Assembly: GCF_902362185.1 (NCBI RefSeq)
Contig: NC_044507.1
Location: forward strand, 15,653,044-15,717,043
Direction: 5' to 3'
Source: Chanos chanos
Taxonomy: Eukaryota; Chordata; Actinopteri; Gonorynchiformes; Chanidae
DNA: 64,000 bases
Part shown: positions 24,696-34,909 of the stretch, one piece after another
Numbering within the stretch: the first letter of the stretch is position 1
Layout: every line of letters starts with the position of its first letter
Position numbers and translations under genes: made by a program
Notes under the pieces: model-generated
What the model saw: the letters and a program-made list of their open reading frames with translations, nothing else
The model's database searches: none
What the model was told of the DNA's origin: nothing

Positions 24696-25158
24696 ATATG
24701 TACTCAGAAGCAGAGTTGTCCCATGTGTTACAGTAATACACTGCAGAGTCTCCCACCTCTAGATCACTGATTTTAAAACTGCAGTCTGATTTAGACTGGT
24801 ATGATATGGTGAATTTGGGAGAAGAGAATCCAGATCCATATTTTGGGGAACTCCAGCTGTGATGAGAGTTTAAGACAAACTGAGGAACTCCTCCAGGGAT
24901 CTGTTTATACCAACGACAACCATCATCAGAGGTCCCTGTGTTACAGTCCATAGTGGCCGTCTGTCCTTTACCCACAGTAAGAACAGGAGACTTCTGTGTC
25001 ACCACAGTCACACCACTGACACCTGAGAGAATAAGAACAGGAGTCGAGTTAAATTCATCTGAACACCTTACTGAATAAAATGTAAACTAAATGAATCCAA
25101 TAACGGGACATATCTCACATGACAGAGCAGTCATGAGAAAGCAGAGTTTTCCCAGCAT
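24696..25158 (-). CDS. V4 light chain variable gene, subfamily with extra cysteine pair
   Basis: The leader is 25158-25119 (MLGKLCFLMTALS, donor gtgag) and the V exon is 25022-24696. It belongs to a distinct subfamily with FR2 YKQIPGGVPQFVLNSHH and FR3 FTISYQSKSDCSFKISDLE. Two non-canonical cysteines occur, one just before the FR2 Trp (DDGCRW) and one in FR3 (KSDCSF, where the main family has SDYSL). Perfect 12-RSS: heptamer 24689-24695, nonamer 24668-24676. It is open and complete. Its truncated relatives are V15 and the fragment at 23.1 kb. Confidence 0.93.
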
Positions 25159-25159
25159 A

Positions 25160-26116
25160 ATGTCAGTGTTTGATATGAGCAGTTTTTGCTCTTCAGCTCA
25201 GAGATGAGGAGATCTGAGAGTGGATGAGGAGAGACTGAGTGACCTTTATAGACACAAAAAGGAGATGAAAGGGGAGGAGCACGTTCCGTACTTCACATAT
25301 ATCACATCACATCTTTCAGTACAGTGTATAAAAACTCTATGGATTTGGTCCAGAACTATGTTTTACAAAGTAATCACCACTTTTATCTTTTATTTAAATC
25401 TAAATTCACAAAAAACACTTCTCAATAAAAATCAGAGTAAATGAAGTTAAGTCAGTTTATACCACAGTTTATATAACATCTGCTTACATCATTTATTAAA
25501 AAAGTAAATAAAACAGATAGACATATGCATTGTGTATTTATCCATCATAAAAAATATATATGTTTGAAAAGATGTTAAAATATGTATATATGCACAAAAA
25601 AAATCCAAGGAACAAGACGTGTAATTGGAACATTGTCCTGCCTTGAGAGATTTAAGTGAGACATGTGAGATGTGACAGAGCAGTGATCTAAATACAGTGT
25701 GTTCTCCGCATTTTATCCAGGACTGTAATGTATGGGTCTTGCAGTTCACTTGATATAGCAGTCTTAAAGAATGAGAACTGAAGAGAATTGAGGAGATCTG
25801 TTCCATAACAGAGAGAGAAAGGAAGGGCCATGTGTTCATATTTCCCCTTTTCCACTTTTGTAAAGGTAATGCTGTCAAACTGATGTGGAAATGGATCAAT
25901 ATATTGACCACCCCCTGCTGTAACTATCACTATAGTGGTACTAATTAGGAGAAAATAAAGACCAGACTCATTCACCTGAATGGGAAAGTGTATCCAAACT
26001 TTTGACTGGCACTGTATGTCTATTTTAATTGGGTGACAGCATGAAATACTTTTAAATGAGCAGTTGATGACAGTCATAATTTTAGCATATGACAATTTTG
26101 ACAATGACACAGCTGA
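25160..26116. other. Intergenic between V4 and V5
   Basis: V4 promoter flank followed by AT-rich sequence. Two overlapping 140-codon open frames on the - strand (25,489-26,110) have no recognisable domain, splice partners or second copy, so I do not call a gene. Confidence 0.5.
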
Positions 26117-26800
26117 AATTTAGCCAAGATGGTAAGTAACTCAAGGGAGAGACTGTTTCAGAGATACAGATATCAGGACTGATCACCTTTAATGCCAGTG
26201 GTGACGGTACAAATTCAGTGAATGTAGGAGCTGGAGGCCAAGTGAACAGGATCACATAAACAGTCATGACACTCTTTATTAAAAACATACTAGAGTGAAA
26301 ATAAATGGTTAAGTCTTATGCCTTGTGGGTTTATGTAAAATTTCAGTGTAAGAGTAGCACAACAGAAAAGCCTGGAATAAATGGTGCTGCACATAATGTC
26401 TTTTCTTTTCTTTTCTTTTTTTATTATTTTAGCCAAATCAGTTATTGTCTGGTCTTAATTGGGGTCGCGTGATAATGCATTCCCCTTCTAACTTGCGGTG
26501 AAATTTAAGTATATGTCACTTTTTGTTCCTGTTGTTGCGCATGTAAGGTTGACAATGGTTGATTGTCAGCCAATGGCTTATTTCTTTCCATTCAAGTTTT
26601 GGTTGTGTTACAGCTTTCTTAAGGTCTCTTGGCTGTTGCTGCAGTGTTAACGGTAATGAATGTTTAACCAATGCTCATTGCATGATAGCGCACAAGACCG
26701 TCCACTGGTGGTGTGCGAGAGAGCGGGATCTAAAGAAAAAAGTAAAAGCGATGCAAAATAGTTTTATGCACTTTCCTCTGCAACAAAGTCGACTGAAAAA
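26117..26800. repeat. Duplicated intergenic segment, copy 1 (partner 56.16-56.88 kb)
   Basis: About 0.7 kb from TTAGCCAAGATGGTAAGTAA to the GTGTGCGAGAGAGCGGGATC region recurs near 56,166-56,880 with a few per cent differences; the second copy has about 100 extra bases. It includes a TTTTC run and a short - strand open frame (MFLIK...FTWPPAPTF). It may be a segmental copy or an unrecognised repeat. Confidence 0.75.
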
Positions 26801-26854
26801 GCAGAAGTGAATGTGAGCAGTGAGGAGGTTTTTGTCATGGTGTGAATCACTGTG

Positions 26855-27308
26855 ATACGGTCTCTTTAGCAGAGCTGTCCCATGTGTTACAGTAATACAC
26901 TGCAGAGTCTCCCACCTCCACATTATTAATAATCAGACTGTAATCTGACTGAGATGAGTGCTTTGATGTGAATTTGGGAGAGGAGAAACCAGAGCCATAA
27001 TAAGGAGAGCTATAGCTATGGTGAAATCTTAACACATACTGAGGAGCTGATCCTGGAACCTGTTTATGCCAACGTGCACTCTGATCAGTAACAGTCCCCA
27101 GATTACAGTCCATAGTGACCATCTGTCCTTTACTCACTGTGAGAACAGGAGGCTTCTGTGTCACCACAATCACACCACTGACACCTAAACATCAAATCAG
27201 ACATACAGTCTTCATTAAAGATCATTCACTCATCAAAAACAAACAAATGTCTTCTAGAGAATTCTTACATGACAGAGCAGTGATGAGAGTACAGAGAGTC
27301 CCCAGCAT
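26855..27308 (-). CDS. V5 light chain variable gene, intact
   Basis: The leader is 27308-27269 (MLGTLCTLITALS) and the V exon is 27184-26855. FR2 is WHKQVPG (His for Tyr, also in V14 and V21). CDR1 is TVTDQSAR and CDR3 starts NTWDSSAKETV. The signal is perfect: heptamer 26848-26854, 12-bp spacer, nonamer 26827-26835. Leader-class promoter as in V2 and V3. Confidence 0.94.
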
Positions 27309-28128
27309 GTTGTCAGTGTGTGGAGTGAATGGATCTTCCAGTTGAGTTTGAATGTGAGGAGAGGAGAGAGTGACGAAGCCTTTCTTAAAGAAGCCAAACA
27401 TGATGTGGGAGGGGCTTTGTCAAACAGTCAAACAGTTTCTCTGTTTCTCAGCTATATTTTACACATACGTCTGCCCACAAAACATCATTCATAAGGGATA
27501 AATAAATAGTCCTGTACACATTGGTACTTGAGAAGTACAAGTAGGGACGACTGGAAAATTAATCTTGTTTATTCAAACAGCAATGTTTGTTTGGAACTGC
27601 ACCTAATCATACATTATTAAAGCACTGATGAGAGGTTGGAGATTTCAAAACTATGCAGGCAAAGATAAAGCAGTGAGTCACGACTATGTCGAGATTCCAC
27701 AAAGATACTGTACACACTTAAAATGCTTTTGCACTGACAGTTCATGACATCTTGTCAAATTAAAAAAGATAAACAAAGGATGTCAATTTTTATTTTTAAC
27801 AGTTTAGAAAGTGACCCTTAATCCTGAATTCTGAAACTTTAGTTTGACTGATATGTTTACAAAGTGATAAACTTTCAGCACAAATAAGCAATTTGTCAGA
27901 GTAACAAAGAGAGTCCGTGTCAGATATAAACAGGTTATATTTTCTTCACTGATCATTCAGAGAGAGGATATTTTGAATTGAGTGAGTGGATAGCAATGGG
28001 AGAAAAGAAATGATTCCACATTGGACTTTTTTTGTTTAACAGTGGGTCAATATCTTCCCTCAAGTTGTGTGAAAGCAGAAGTGAATGTGAGCAGTGAGGA
28101 GGTTTTTGTCATGGTGTGAATCACTGTG

Positions 28129-28468
28129 ATACGTACTCAGAAGCAGAGTCGTTGTTGTCAGTGTGTGGAGTGAATGCATCTTCCAGTTGAGTTTGAATGT
28201 GAGGAGAGGAGAGAGTATTAGAGTAATACACTGCAGAGTCTCCCACCTCCACATTATTAATAATCAGACTGTAATCTGTTTGGGATGAGTGTGCTTTGAT
28301 GTGAATTTGGGAGAAAAGAAGCCAGAGCCATATTGAGCAGAGCTCCAGCTATGATGATCTCTTAACACATACTGAGGAACTGATCCTGGAACCTGTTTAT
28401 ACCATTGTGCAGCACTAGTAGCAGCAGTCCCCAGATTACAGTCCAAAGTGGCCGTCTATCCTCAGCAT
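28129..28468 (-). pseudogene. V6 pseudogene with rearranged ends
   Basis: The heptamer, 12-bp spacer and nonamer (28101-28128) are intact. About 70 bp of leader 5'-UTR-type sequence (GTTGTCAGTGTGTGGAGTGA onward) is inserted just after the YYC codons. FR3 carries a 2-bp insertion. At the 5' end the leader ATG (28468) runs straight into FR1 with the intron and early FR1 deleted. FR2 and CDR1 (GTAATSAAQWYKQVPG) are otherwise typical of the main family. Confidence 0.88.
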
Positions 28469-28599
28469 TTTGTCAGTGTGTGGAGTGAATGGATTTTCCA
28501 GTTGAGTTTGAATGTGAGGAGAGGAGAGAGTGACAAAGCATTTCTTAAAGAAGCCAAAGATGATGTGTTTGGCTTGTGAAACAGCCTAGTGGATGACTG

Positions 28600-29740
28600 A
28601 AGTTTGCACATGAAGCATAATTAAGGATGTATGAATTTATGGCTCTTAACATGTTTGTCTCTTAAGGTGTGACATCTGAAATGGCACCCATTACCAGGCC
28701 ATTGAAGCGATCGACAACCAGACAGTTAAATTTCTTCACTTAAACAGCAAGATTAGTTTCAAACTACACATATTCACTGCTAAAACTGCTGAGAGTTTAA
28801 ATATTACAAAGTTTGTGGGGAAAGGCATACCAGTAACTATGCTGAGATTCCACAAATATACTGTACATGCTAAAAATGTTTTGTTGCGCTGACATATTGT
28901 CATGAACTGAAGGAGATTCTGGATGCATGTGCAGATCACTCAGTTTATGGAAACAAAACAAGGTGAAACAAAAGACTTTTTGAAACGTCCGGGTTTCTGG
29001 TTTCGTGACAGAGGCTTCACGATTCTCAACTCAATATTCACAACACATTGATTATGTGATTCCACACCAAAAACAAGAGAAAACTGTTACGGTTTCAAAG
29101 AGAGAATGTGTTACAAAGCCATGTGTTCATTTCAGCCATCTTTATTCAACAACTGTCCATTCCCCCTTTTACCACTAGATGTCACTTGACATATCATTAC
29201 ACCTTCCCTCTTAAAAAATAAACCACTGACAAAGAAAAACTTTGAAGAACTGCAAACTTGTAAACACATAATGTCTTTGGAATGAATTGTGATCAACATC
29301 AGGTATCCCTATATAGTCAGTGTCTTTAACTTACATCAAAACAAAACTTCTAAAATATTGAAAATATAACAAAACTTCAGCACATGTTCTTTGCCATGTC
29401 CATACAATTATCAACACTAAGACTACTGCCACAGCAGTAATGACAGTATTGCTGAACATTGTAATAGAATAAACACCCATACATTCCATTATTACCCTAT
29501 TAAGGGTTACTTCTTACTTTTCAGTCTCTGTACCTAGCTGGAGTGTGAACTTGTCGTCCACTTCTTGTGCGTTCGACCACTGTGTCGCTCTGTGTTTGCT
29601 GTCCCGTGTTGTTACCATGCGTTTCTCCAGATTCCCCACTGGAGTTGTCCTGAGTTATGAGAGCGGATGATGGTGACGTTGTCAAGGATCTTTTCTTAGA
29701 TCTGATCATGACGTGAGCTATGAGGGATTTTTGCAATGTA
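28600..29740 (-). mobile_element. Fossil Ty3/gypsy-like LTR element fragment, copy 1, in a duplicated segment
   Basis: A 117-bp LTR-like unit (29085-29201, ends TG...CA) is followed on its 5' side by a polypurine tract. The C-terminal tail of a gypsy-type integrase region ends near 29521 with an RTRSGRQVHTPARYRD motif. Only the 3' end of the element is present, so it is an incomplete fossil. The same insertion with the same flank occurs near 61.5-62.57 kb, so the copies arose by segmental duplication after insertion. Confidence 0.7.
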
Positions 29741-30568
29741 TCAGTGAACAGCTGTGAACTTCATTTCTGGCTGAGTAATAAATAAGAGATTTCATTTGAA
29801 CTGAAGAAATGCATGAACACTGATGCTACACATTCAGGATTAAGGTTTTGTTCATTCATGTATTAAAATGAAAGAGTGCATTTAGGTGTTCTTAATCACG
29901 TGAAGTGAGTAAATGAAACAGATACATAGGAATAACAACTGCTAGCCTCAAGATAAAGTCAAATATCCAGAATAGATATTAAATATGTTTATTGCAATGA
30001 AACAATTTAAAGCAACCTGTTCAAGTAAAAAGTTAAGGAAAACTACAGACACCAGTTTGTATTTTTTGATGTTGTAGAAAGCTACTCTTTACTCCTCACT
30101 TTTATAATCTGGATTTTGTGTAATGTTTTTAAAAAGATACAAAACTACAGCACAAACGAGCAAATTGTCAGGGGTCTGCATCAGCAAGACATCCAACAGT
30201 ACCAGCTGGGTGTGGGTTAAGATTTCACTCTTGATTCTTTTTACACAAAGATCCAAAATAGCGGGACAGGTTGCCCATCTTCATCAGATGCTTGGACATG
30301 TTGAGCACATTCAAAAAAATCCTTCAAAACTTACCTCTTTCAAATTTTTAAAAACATATATAAGTAAATATGTTCCATTTTGTATTCTGATCATTCAGAG
30401 AGGAAATACATTTGTGAAATGGACTGAATGAGTAACAACTGGAGAAAGTGAATCTCTCAGAGTAACATGTCCTTACCAGAACCATCTATTGTCTTCACTG
30501 AAGCTGACTGAAAGCAGAAGTGAATGTGAGCGGTGAGGAGGTTTTTGTCATCACTGTGAATCACTGTG

Positions 30569-31058
30569 ATACCCACTCAGTAGCAGAGCCGTCCCATGTC
30601 TGACAGTAATACACTGCAGAGTCTCCCACCTCCACATTATTAATGATCAGACTGTAATCTGTTTGGGATGAGTGCTTTGATGTGAATTTGGGAGAGGAGA
30701 AGCCAGAGCCATAATTAGGGGAACTGTTACCATGGTAAAAGAATATAACAAACTGTGGCATTCCTCCTGGAACCTCTTTATACCATCGTGCACCACTACT
30801 AGTAACAGTCCCCAGATTACAGTCCATAGTGACCATTTGTCCTTTACTCACTGTGAGAACAGGAGGCTTCTGTGTCACCACAGTCACACTGACGCCTGAG
30901 AAGATAACATGGGTATTATATGAAGATGTAACATTAAATACTGCTTTAATAGCTTACACTTCTACTTTGGCATACAGAGCTAAACTAATGAAAAATTAAA
31001 GATTTGATCACATCTTACACATCAAAGCAGTGACCAGAGTGCAGAGTGTTCCCAACAT
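30569..31058 (-). CDS. V7 light chain variable gene with atypical RSS
   Basis: The leader is 31058-31019 (MLGTLCTLVTALM) and the V exon is 30895-30569. It is open, with canonical cysteines. FR2 is divergent (YKEVPGGMPQFVIFFYHGNSS) and CDR3 starts QTWDGSATEWV. The nonamer (30540-30548) and heptamer (30562-30568) are perfect, but the spacer is 13 bp. A second CACTGTG lies inside it at 30553-30559, apparently a local duplication. The exon start has lost one codon (CVSVT for CVSGVT). The CCAAT/TATA promoter class lies near 31186-31206. Confidence 0.88.
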
Positions 31059-31499
31059 TATGGTACAACGTGGTCTAAAGAGCTCTTACTGTCCTGTTGA
31101 GAGAAGATCAGTATTGAAGAATGAGGAGAGGAGAGACAGCACCATTGTCCTATGAGAGACATATCAGGATATCCATAAGGAGGAGCTTTAAAAATGTGCC
31201 AATCAGAACATCACATTTGTCAACATGCCTGACTATGAAATTGCACCTTCAAATATATTCAGTCTAATACTTCTTGTCACAAAAATTGTGACTGATGTGT
31301 AGTATTTTCTCTAAAAACATTCATATGCAATTTTGTTTATTAATCAAGAAGTAAGCTGGGTTCCTTAGCTCTGTGACTCTAAAACACAGGTTTCTTGCCT
31401 ATTTTGCAAAGTAAGAATCTAAAAACATTTGCCATGGACTTTATATTGAGGAAACTGACACACAATGACTGTGAATGAGAGAGAGATGGAATGGATGTA

Positions 31500-31664
31500 A
31501 GTACTAAGTCATGATCTCCTCAGAGTCACAGGACCATGACCAGACTGGGTGTGTCCCAGTTCATCCTTAGAGAGAAACAATAACCTCATCATTTACGTAC
31601 AGCTAACATTACTCTGATCAACAGATAGGTGCATCCTGGGTAAGAGAGGATCTGGCATGCAGAT
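31500..31664 (-). promoter_or_regulatory. Conserved 3' block B2, fused to an orphan J
   Basis: Same block as B1, with the octamer-like and E-box motifs retained. Its distal end, GCAGATGA, runs directly into a J segment, so the J-C intron, C exon and 3' UTR expected between them are absent. Confidence 0.55.
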
Positions 31665-31688
31665 GAGGTTTGTTCCATGGCCGAATAC
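31662..31688 (-). pseudogene. Orphan J remnant (no C exon)
   Basis: It reads V-F-G-H-G-T-N-L-I and then leaves the J sequence at GATG, a tetramer shared by J and the 3' block. The 23-RSS is perfect (heptamer 31689-31695, nonamer 31719-31727), so it could still be a recombination target. It has lost its donor site and C exon. Confidence 0.85.
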
Positions 31689-31899
31689 CACAGTGACTCA
31701 CTTCATATCTTCACTCGTACAAAAACCCTCTTTTACTCTTCTCTTACATGTCATTAATGTATTCAGAATCCCTGTCTGTGTTGTGTGCTTCTTATTCTTC
31801 TCACATTGACAGGTGACAGCTATGAGATAAATAATTGGAAAACATTTGTTCTATCAATCCTCAGGACACATACTCCTTAATAGAGATGTGGTACATATT

Positions 31900-32184
31900 G
31901 CTAGGAAAACTTTTGTGTGTAAATAGGAAGTTGTTCTTGCAAGTGTTCATACACCTGACCTTGGATAACATGGAATTTATAGGGGATTATGTCCGCATTT
32001 GAGACAGTGAGTCCTACAGGTGTCTGTGTGATCATTCTCTGGTACATAAAACACATAAAAAAACACGTATCAATAATTATCTCTATTGATACTCATAGTG
32101 ATTTACTGCATGCAGGTTCTCTCCTTGGCTGTTTGATGACATAAACTGACATGTCCCACAGAGATGAAGAAATAAAAAGCACAT
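31900..32184 (-). pseudogene. Ancient V remnant with leader (next to V8)
   Basis: The leader is readable as MCFLFLHLCGTCQFMSS from 32184. The body is decayed and matches the copies at 21.2 and 47.4 kb. The sequence passes directly from this leader ATG region into the RSS flank of V8, so a deletion has joined them. Confidence 0.55.
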
Positions 32185-32244
32185 GAAAAAGCAGAAGTGA
32201 ATGTGAGCAGTGAGGAGGTTTTTGTCATGGTGTGAATCACTGTG

Positions 32245-32574
32245 ATACGTGCTCAGAAGCAGAGCTGTCCCATGTGTTACAGTAATACACTGCAGAGTCT
32301 CCCACCTCCACATTGTTAATGATCAGACTGTAATCTGATTGGGATGAGTGTTTTGATGTGAATTTAGGAGAGGAGAATCCAGAGCCATATTTGGGAGAGC
32401 TCCACTCATGATAATTTCTCAACACATACTGAGTTACTGACCCTGGAACCTGTTTATACCAATGTGCAGCACTAGTAGTAACAGTGCCCAGATTACAGTC
32501 CATAGTGAGCGTCTGTCCTTTACTCACTGTGAGAACAGGAGGCTTCTGTGTCACCACGGTCACACCACTGACAC
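32245..32574 (-). pseudogene. V8: open V exon without a leader exon
   Basis: The V exon is intact from acceptor (CCTAG at 32575) to heptamer (32238-32244) with a perfect 12-RSS (nonamer 32217-32225). Cys, Trp and YYCNTWDSSA are all present. Immediately 5' of the acceptor the sequence is GAGAGAGTGACGAAGCC, which in V5 and V21 is promoter-proximal sequence upstream of the leader. The leader exon and the leader intron are therefore deleted. It could rearrange but could not encode a secreted or membrane chain normally. It is the paralogue of V18. Confidence 0.85.
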
Positions 32575-33354
32575 CTAGGAGAGAGTGACGAAGCCTTTCT
32601 TAAAGAAGCCAAACATGATGTGGGAGGGGCTTCATCAGTCAAACAGTTTCTCTGTTTCTCAGCTATACTCCGCAGATAATTGATATCTGCCCTCAAAACA
32701 TAATTCAGAAGGCATAAATCAATTGTTCTGTTACACTGGTTTCTCGAGGTCTGACATCTGCTGTAGAATGAAAACAAAAACTAACTGAGAGGACAGTGGA
32801 ACCCACTACTACACCATTAAAGTAACTGGCCAATTAAATTTGTTCATTTAAACGGCAAAAATCATTTGGCTTAAACTGATTTCTCTGGACACATAAGGTG
32901 TGACATGTGTGGTAGGGTGAAAAAATGTGGAACCCATTACTACAAAATTAAAGCAAAGGACAACTGGATAATTCAATTTGTTCATTTAAACAGCAACATT
33001 TGCTTCAGACTGCACCTGATCATACATTGTTAAAACATTGTAGAGAGTTTGGAGTTTTCAAAAGTATGTAGGCAAATATATAGTAATGACTATGATGAGT
33101 TTCCACTATATATGGTACACACCTAAAATATTCTTTGTTCTTCTTTCTGCACCAAAAATGTTTATCTTATCAAATTAAAACAGATAAGCAAACTAAAGAT
33201 GCCAGTCTTTGTTTTTAACAGATTAGAATGTAACCTTTAATCCTGAATTCTGAATCCTGAATTTGTTTGATATGTTTACAAAGTGACCAACTTCTTGCAC
33301 TCATTAGCAATTTGTCAGTTATCGTTAAAAAGTTGACCTCATCTTATGTTACAT

Positions 33355-33395
33355 AGCGGTGACAAGAGTGTCCCCAATATGTTAGCAGTGTCTGG
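33355..33395 (-). pseudogene. Orphan leader exon remnant, copy 1
   Basis: The - strand shows ATATTGGGGACACTCTTGTC followed by ACCGCTATGTAAC, clearly a V leader whose ATG is now ATA. No V exon follows within reach. The upstream flank still has the GATTGGCACATTT promoter-like element near 33,510-33,530. A near-identical copy lies at 53.92 kb. Confidence 0.65.
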
Positions 33396-33807
33396 TTCAA
33401 GGAGCTCTTACTGTCATACTTAGAGATGATCAATTCAGATTTGAGAATGAGGAGAAGGCAGACAGTGGGATGGTTCGATAAGAACTCATTTTGACATCTA
33501 GAGGGAGGAGCTATTAAATGTGCCAATCAGAAGATCACACATATTATCATGCATGAGTATGTACTCATAACCTTAAATAGAATCAGTCTGATATTTGCTC
33601 CATAAAGTCAGGAAAAGTGTAAATTAATCAACAAATATCCATTTGAATCCATGTACTGTATAAGTTACTGTAAGTTGATAAACTAAACAAAAATGTATTC
33701 TTTACTTTGGTCAGAAATCTCATTTACTTTGTCCAGACATTTCTTCAACATCATCCAGTCAATTTATTGACTGTGAATGAGAGAGTGATAAAATGGATGT
33801 CAGTACT

Positions 33808-33985
33808 GAGTCATGATCTCCTCAGAGTCACAGGGCCATGATCTGACTGGGTGTGTCCCTGTTCATCCTGAGCGAGAAACAATAACCTCATCATTTACAT
33901 ACAGCTAAAATTACTCTGATCAACCTGCAGGTGCATCCTGGGTAAGAGAGGACCAGCCATGCAGATATAACAGACGTTTCACTAA
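33808..33985 (-). promoter_or_regulatory. Conserved 3' block B3 (putative enhancer) downstream of C3
   Basis: Complete copy of the repeated block about 570 bp 3' of C3. E-box and octamer-like ATGTAAAT are retained; the distal octamer-like site reads ATATCTGCAT. Confidence 0.55.
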
Positions 33986-34280
33986 CATCAGCTCACAAAA
34001 TCTCCTCTTTCAGGTTCTCAAACGCCCTCTTATGTTCACTCATATAACTGCAGGAGAAGAGTCCCCTTTCATACCAATTCTATGACACTGTCAAACTTTA
34101 CTATTAATGTTTCTGAGACTGTTGCCCAAAGTGTCAGTAAAAAAGACTGTAGTTCCCAGGCTGAAAGAGAAACATGTCAGACAGAGTGTGTGTGTCCTTT
34201 TCACAGTCACCTCAATCATTCTGATTTCTCTGAACAATTTCACTTTGGCCTCCTTGTTCAATTTACAATTTAAAATTTGG

Positions 34281-34311
34281 TATTTAGCAGACGCTTCTAG
34301 CCAAAGCGAAA
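34281..34311. repeat. Short teleost repeat motif (TTTAGCAGACGCTT...CAAAGCGA)
   Basis: This string is a widespread fragment of fish interspersed repeats. A paralogous copy lies at 54,835-54,866 inside the 52.6-55.5 kb duplicate. Confidence 0.5.
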
Positions 34312-34550
34312 TTACAATTCAAAATACATATGTTGATTCACAACTAACGGTTAATCATAGAAAACAACACAGTGAAATTGCATAAACAGTCATTTATTTG
34401 TAAGCATTCAATTAAATTTAAACAAAGTGCATTGCATAAAAAAAAAGAAAATATTTCAGACATTTCAAAAATGGAAAGGTTTTGCTATATAAGTATCATG
34501 AATAGAACATAGGAAACTCAGGAAACATTCATCACTTCATGTCACTGATG

Positions 34551-34909
34551 TCAGTTACTGCAGTCAGACTTCTTTATTTTTTTCTCAGAGGATTTTGATC
34601 CAACTGACATTTGACATGAAACCTCCTTGTCACTCTCCCACTCAGAGGTTGGAAGACTCAAAAAACTGCTCACTTTGAACTTTTCTGGTTCTCTACTGAA
34701 AAGCCAGGACATAAAATTCTGGTTGCTCTGTTTTTCAGCAGAACTTGTGAAAACTCCATCAGTGACTGATTTCCCACTCACTGTCCAACTGACATCAGCA
34801 AAACCCACAGAGAGGTCATTAGCCACACAAACCAGAGTGACCTTGTCTGACTTCAGCTCCTCACTGGATGGAGGGAAGAGAGTCAGAACAGGAGCTGGGA
34901 GGACAGAGT
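34551..34909 (-). CDS. Ig light chain constant exon C3 with 12-residue insertion
   Basis: The exon is 359 nt instead of 323, because 36 bp are inserted in frame after SNQ and encode about NFMSWLFSREPE before KFKVSSFLSL. The exon is otherwise open with both domain cysteines, core Trp and terminal SDCSN. The insert sits in the middle of the domain, at a position where most C1-set domains have a strand or tight turn. C5 has the same insert. A perfect J3 lies 0.8 kb upstream and a 3' block follows, so the cluster is complete. Confidence 0.9.

Noticed and set aside
25489-26110. Two 140-codon frames on the - strand
   Set aside because: No domain, signal, splice partners or paralogous copy outside the repeat; overlapping frames in AT-rich intergenic DNA.
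28060-28254. Frame MWRWETLQCIT... seen at many V ends
   Set aside because: It is an alternative frame of the conserved FR3-CDR3-RSS region of V segments, not a separate gene.
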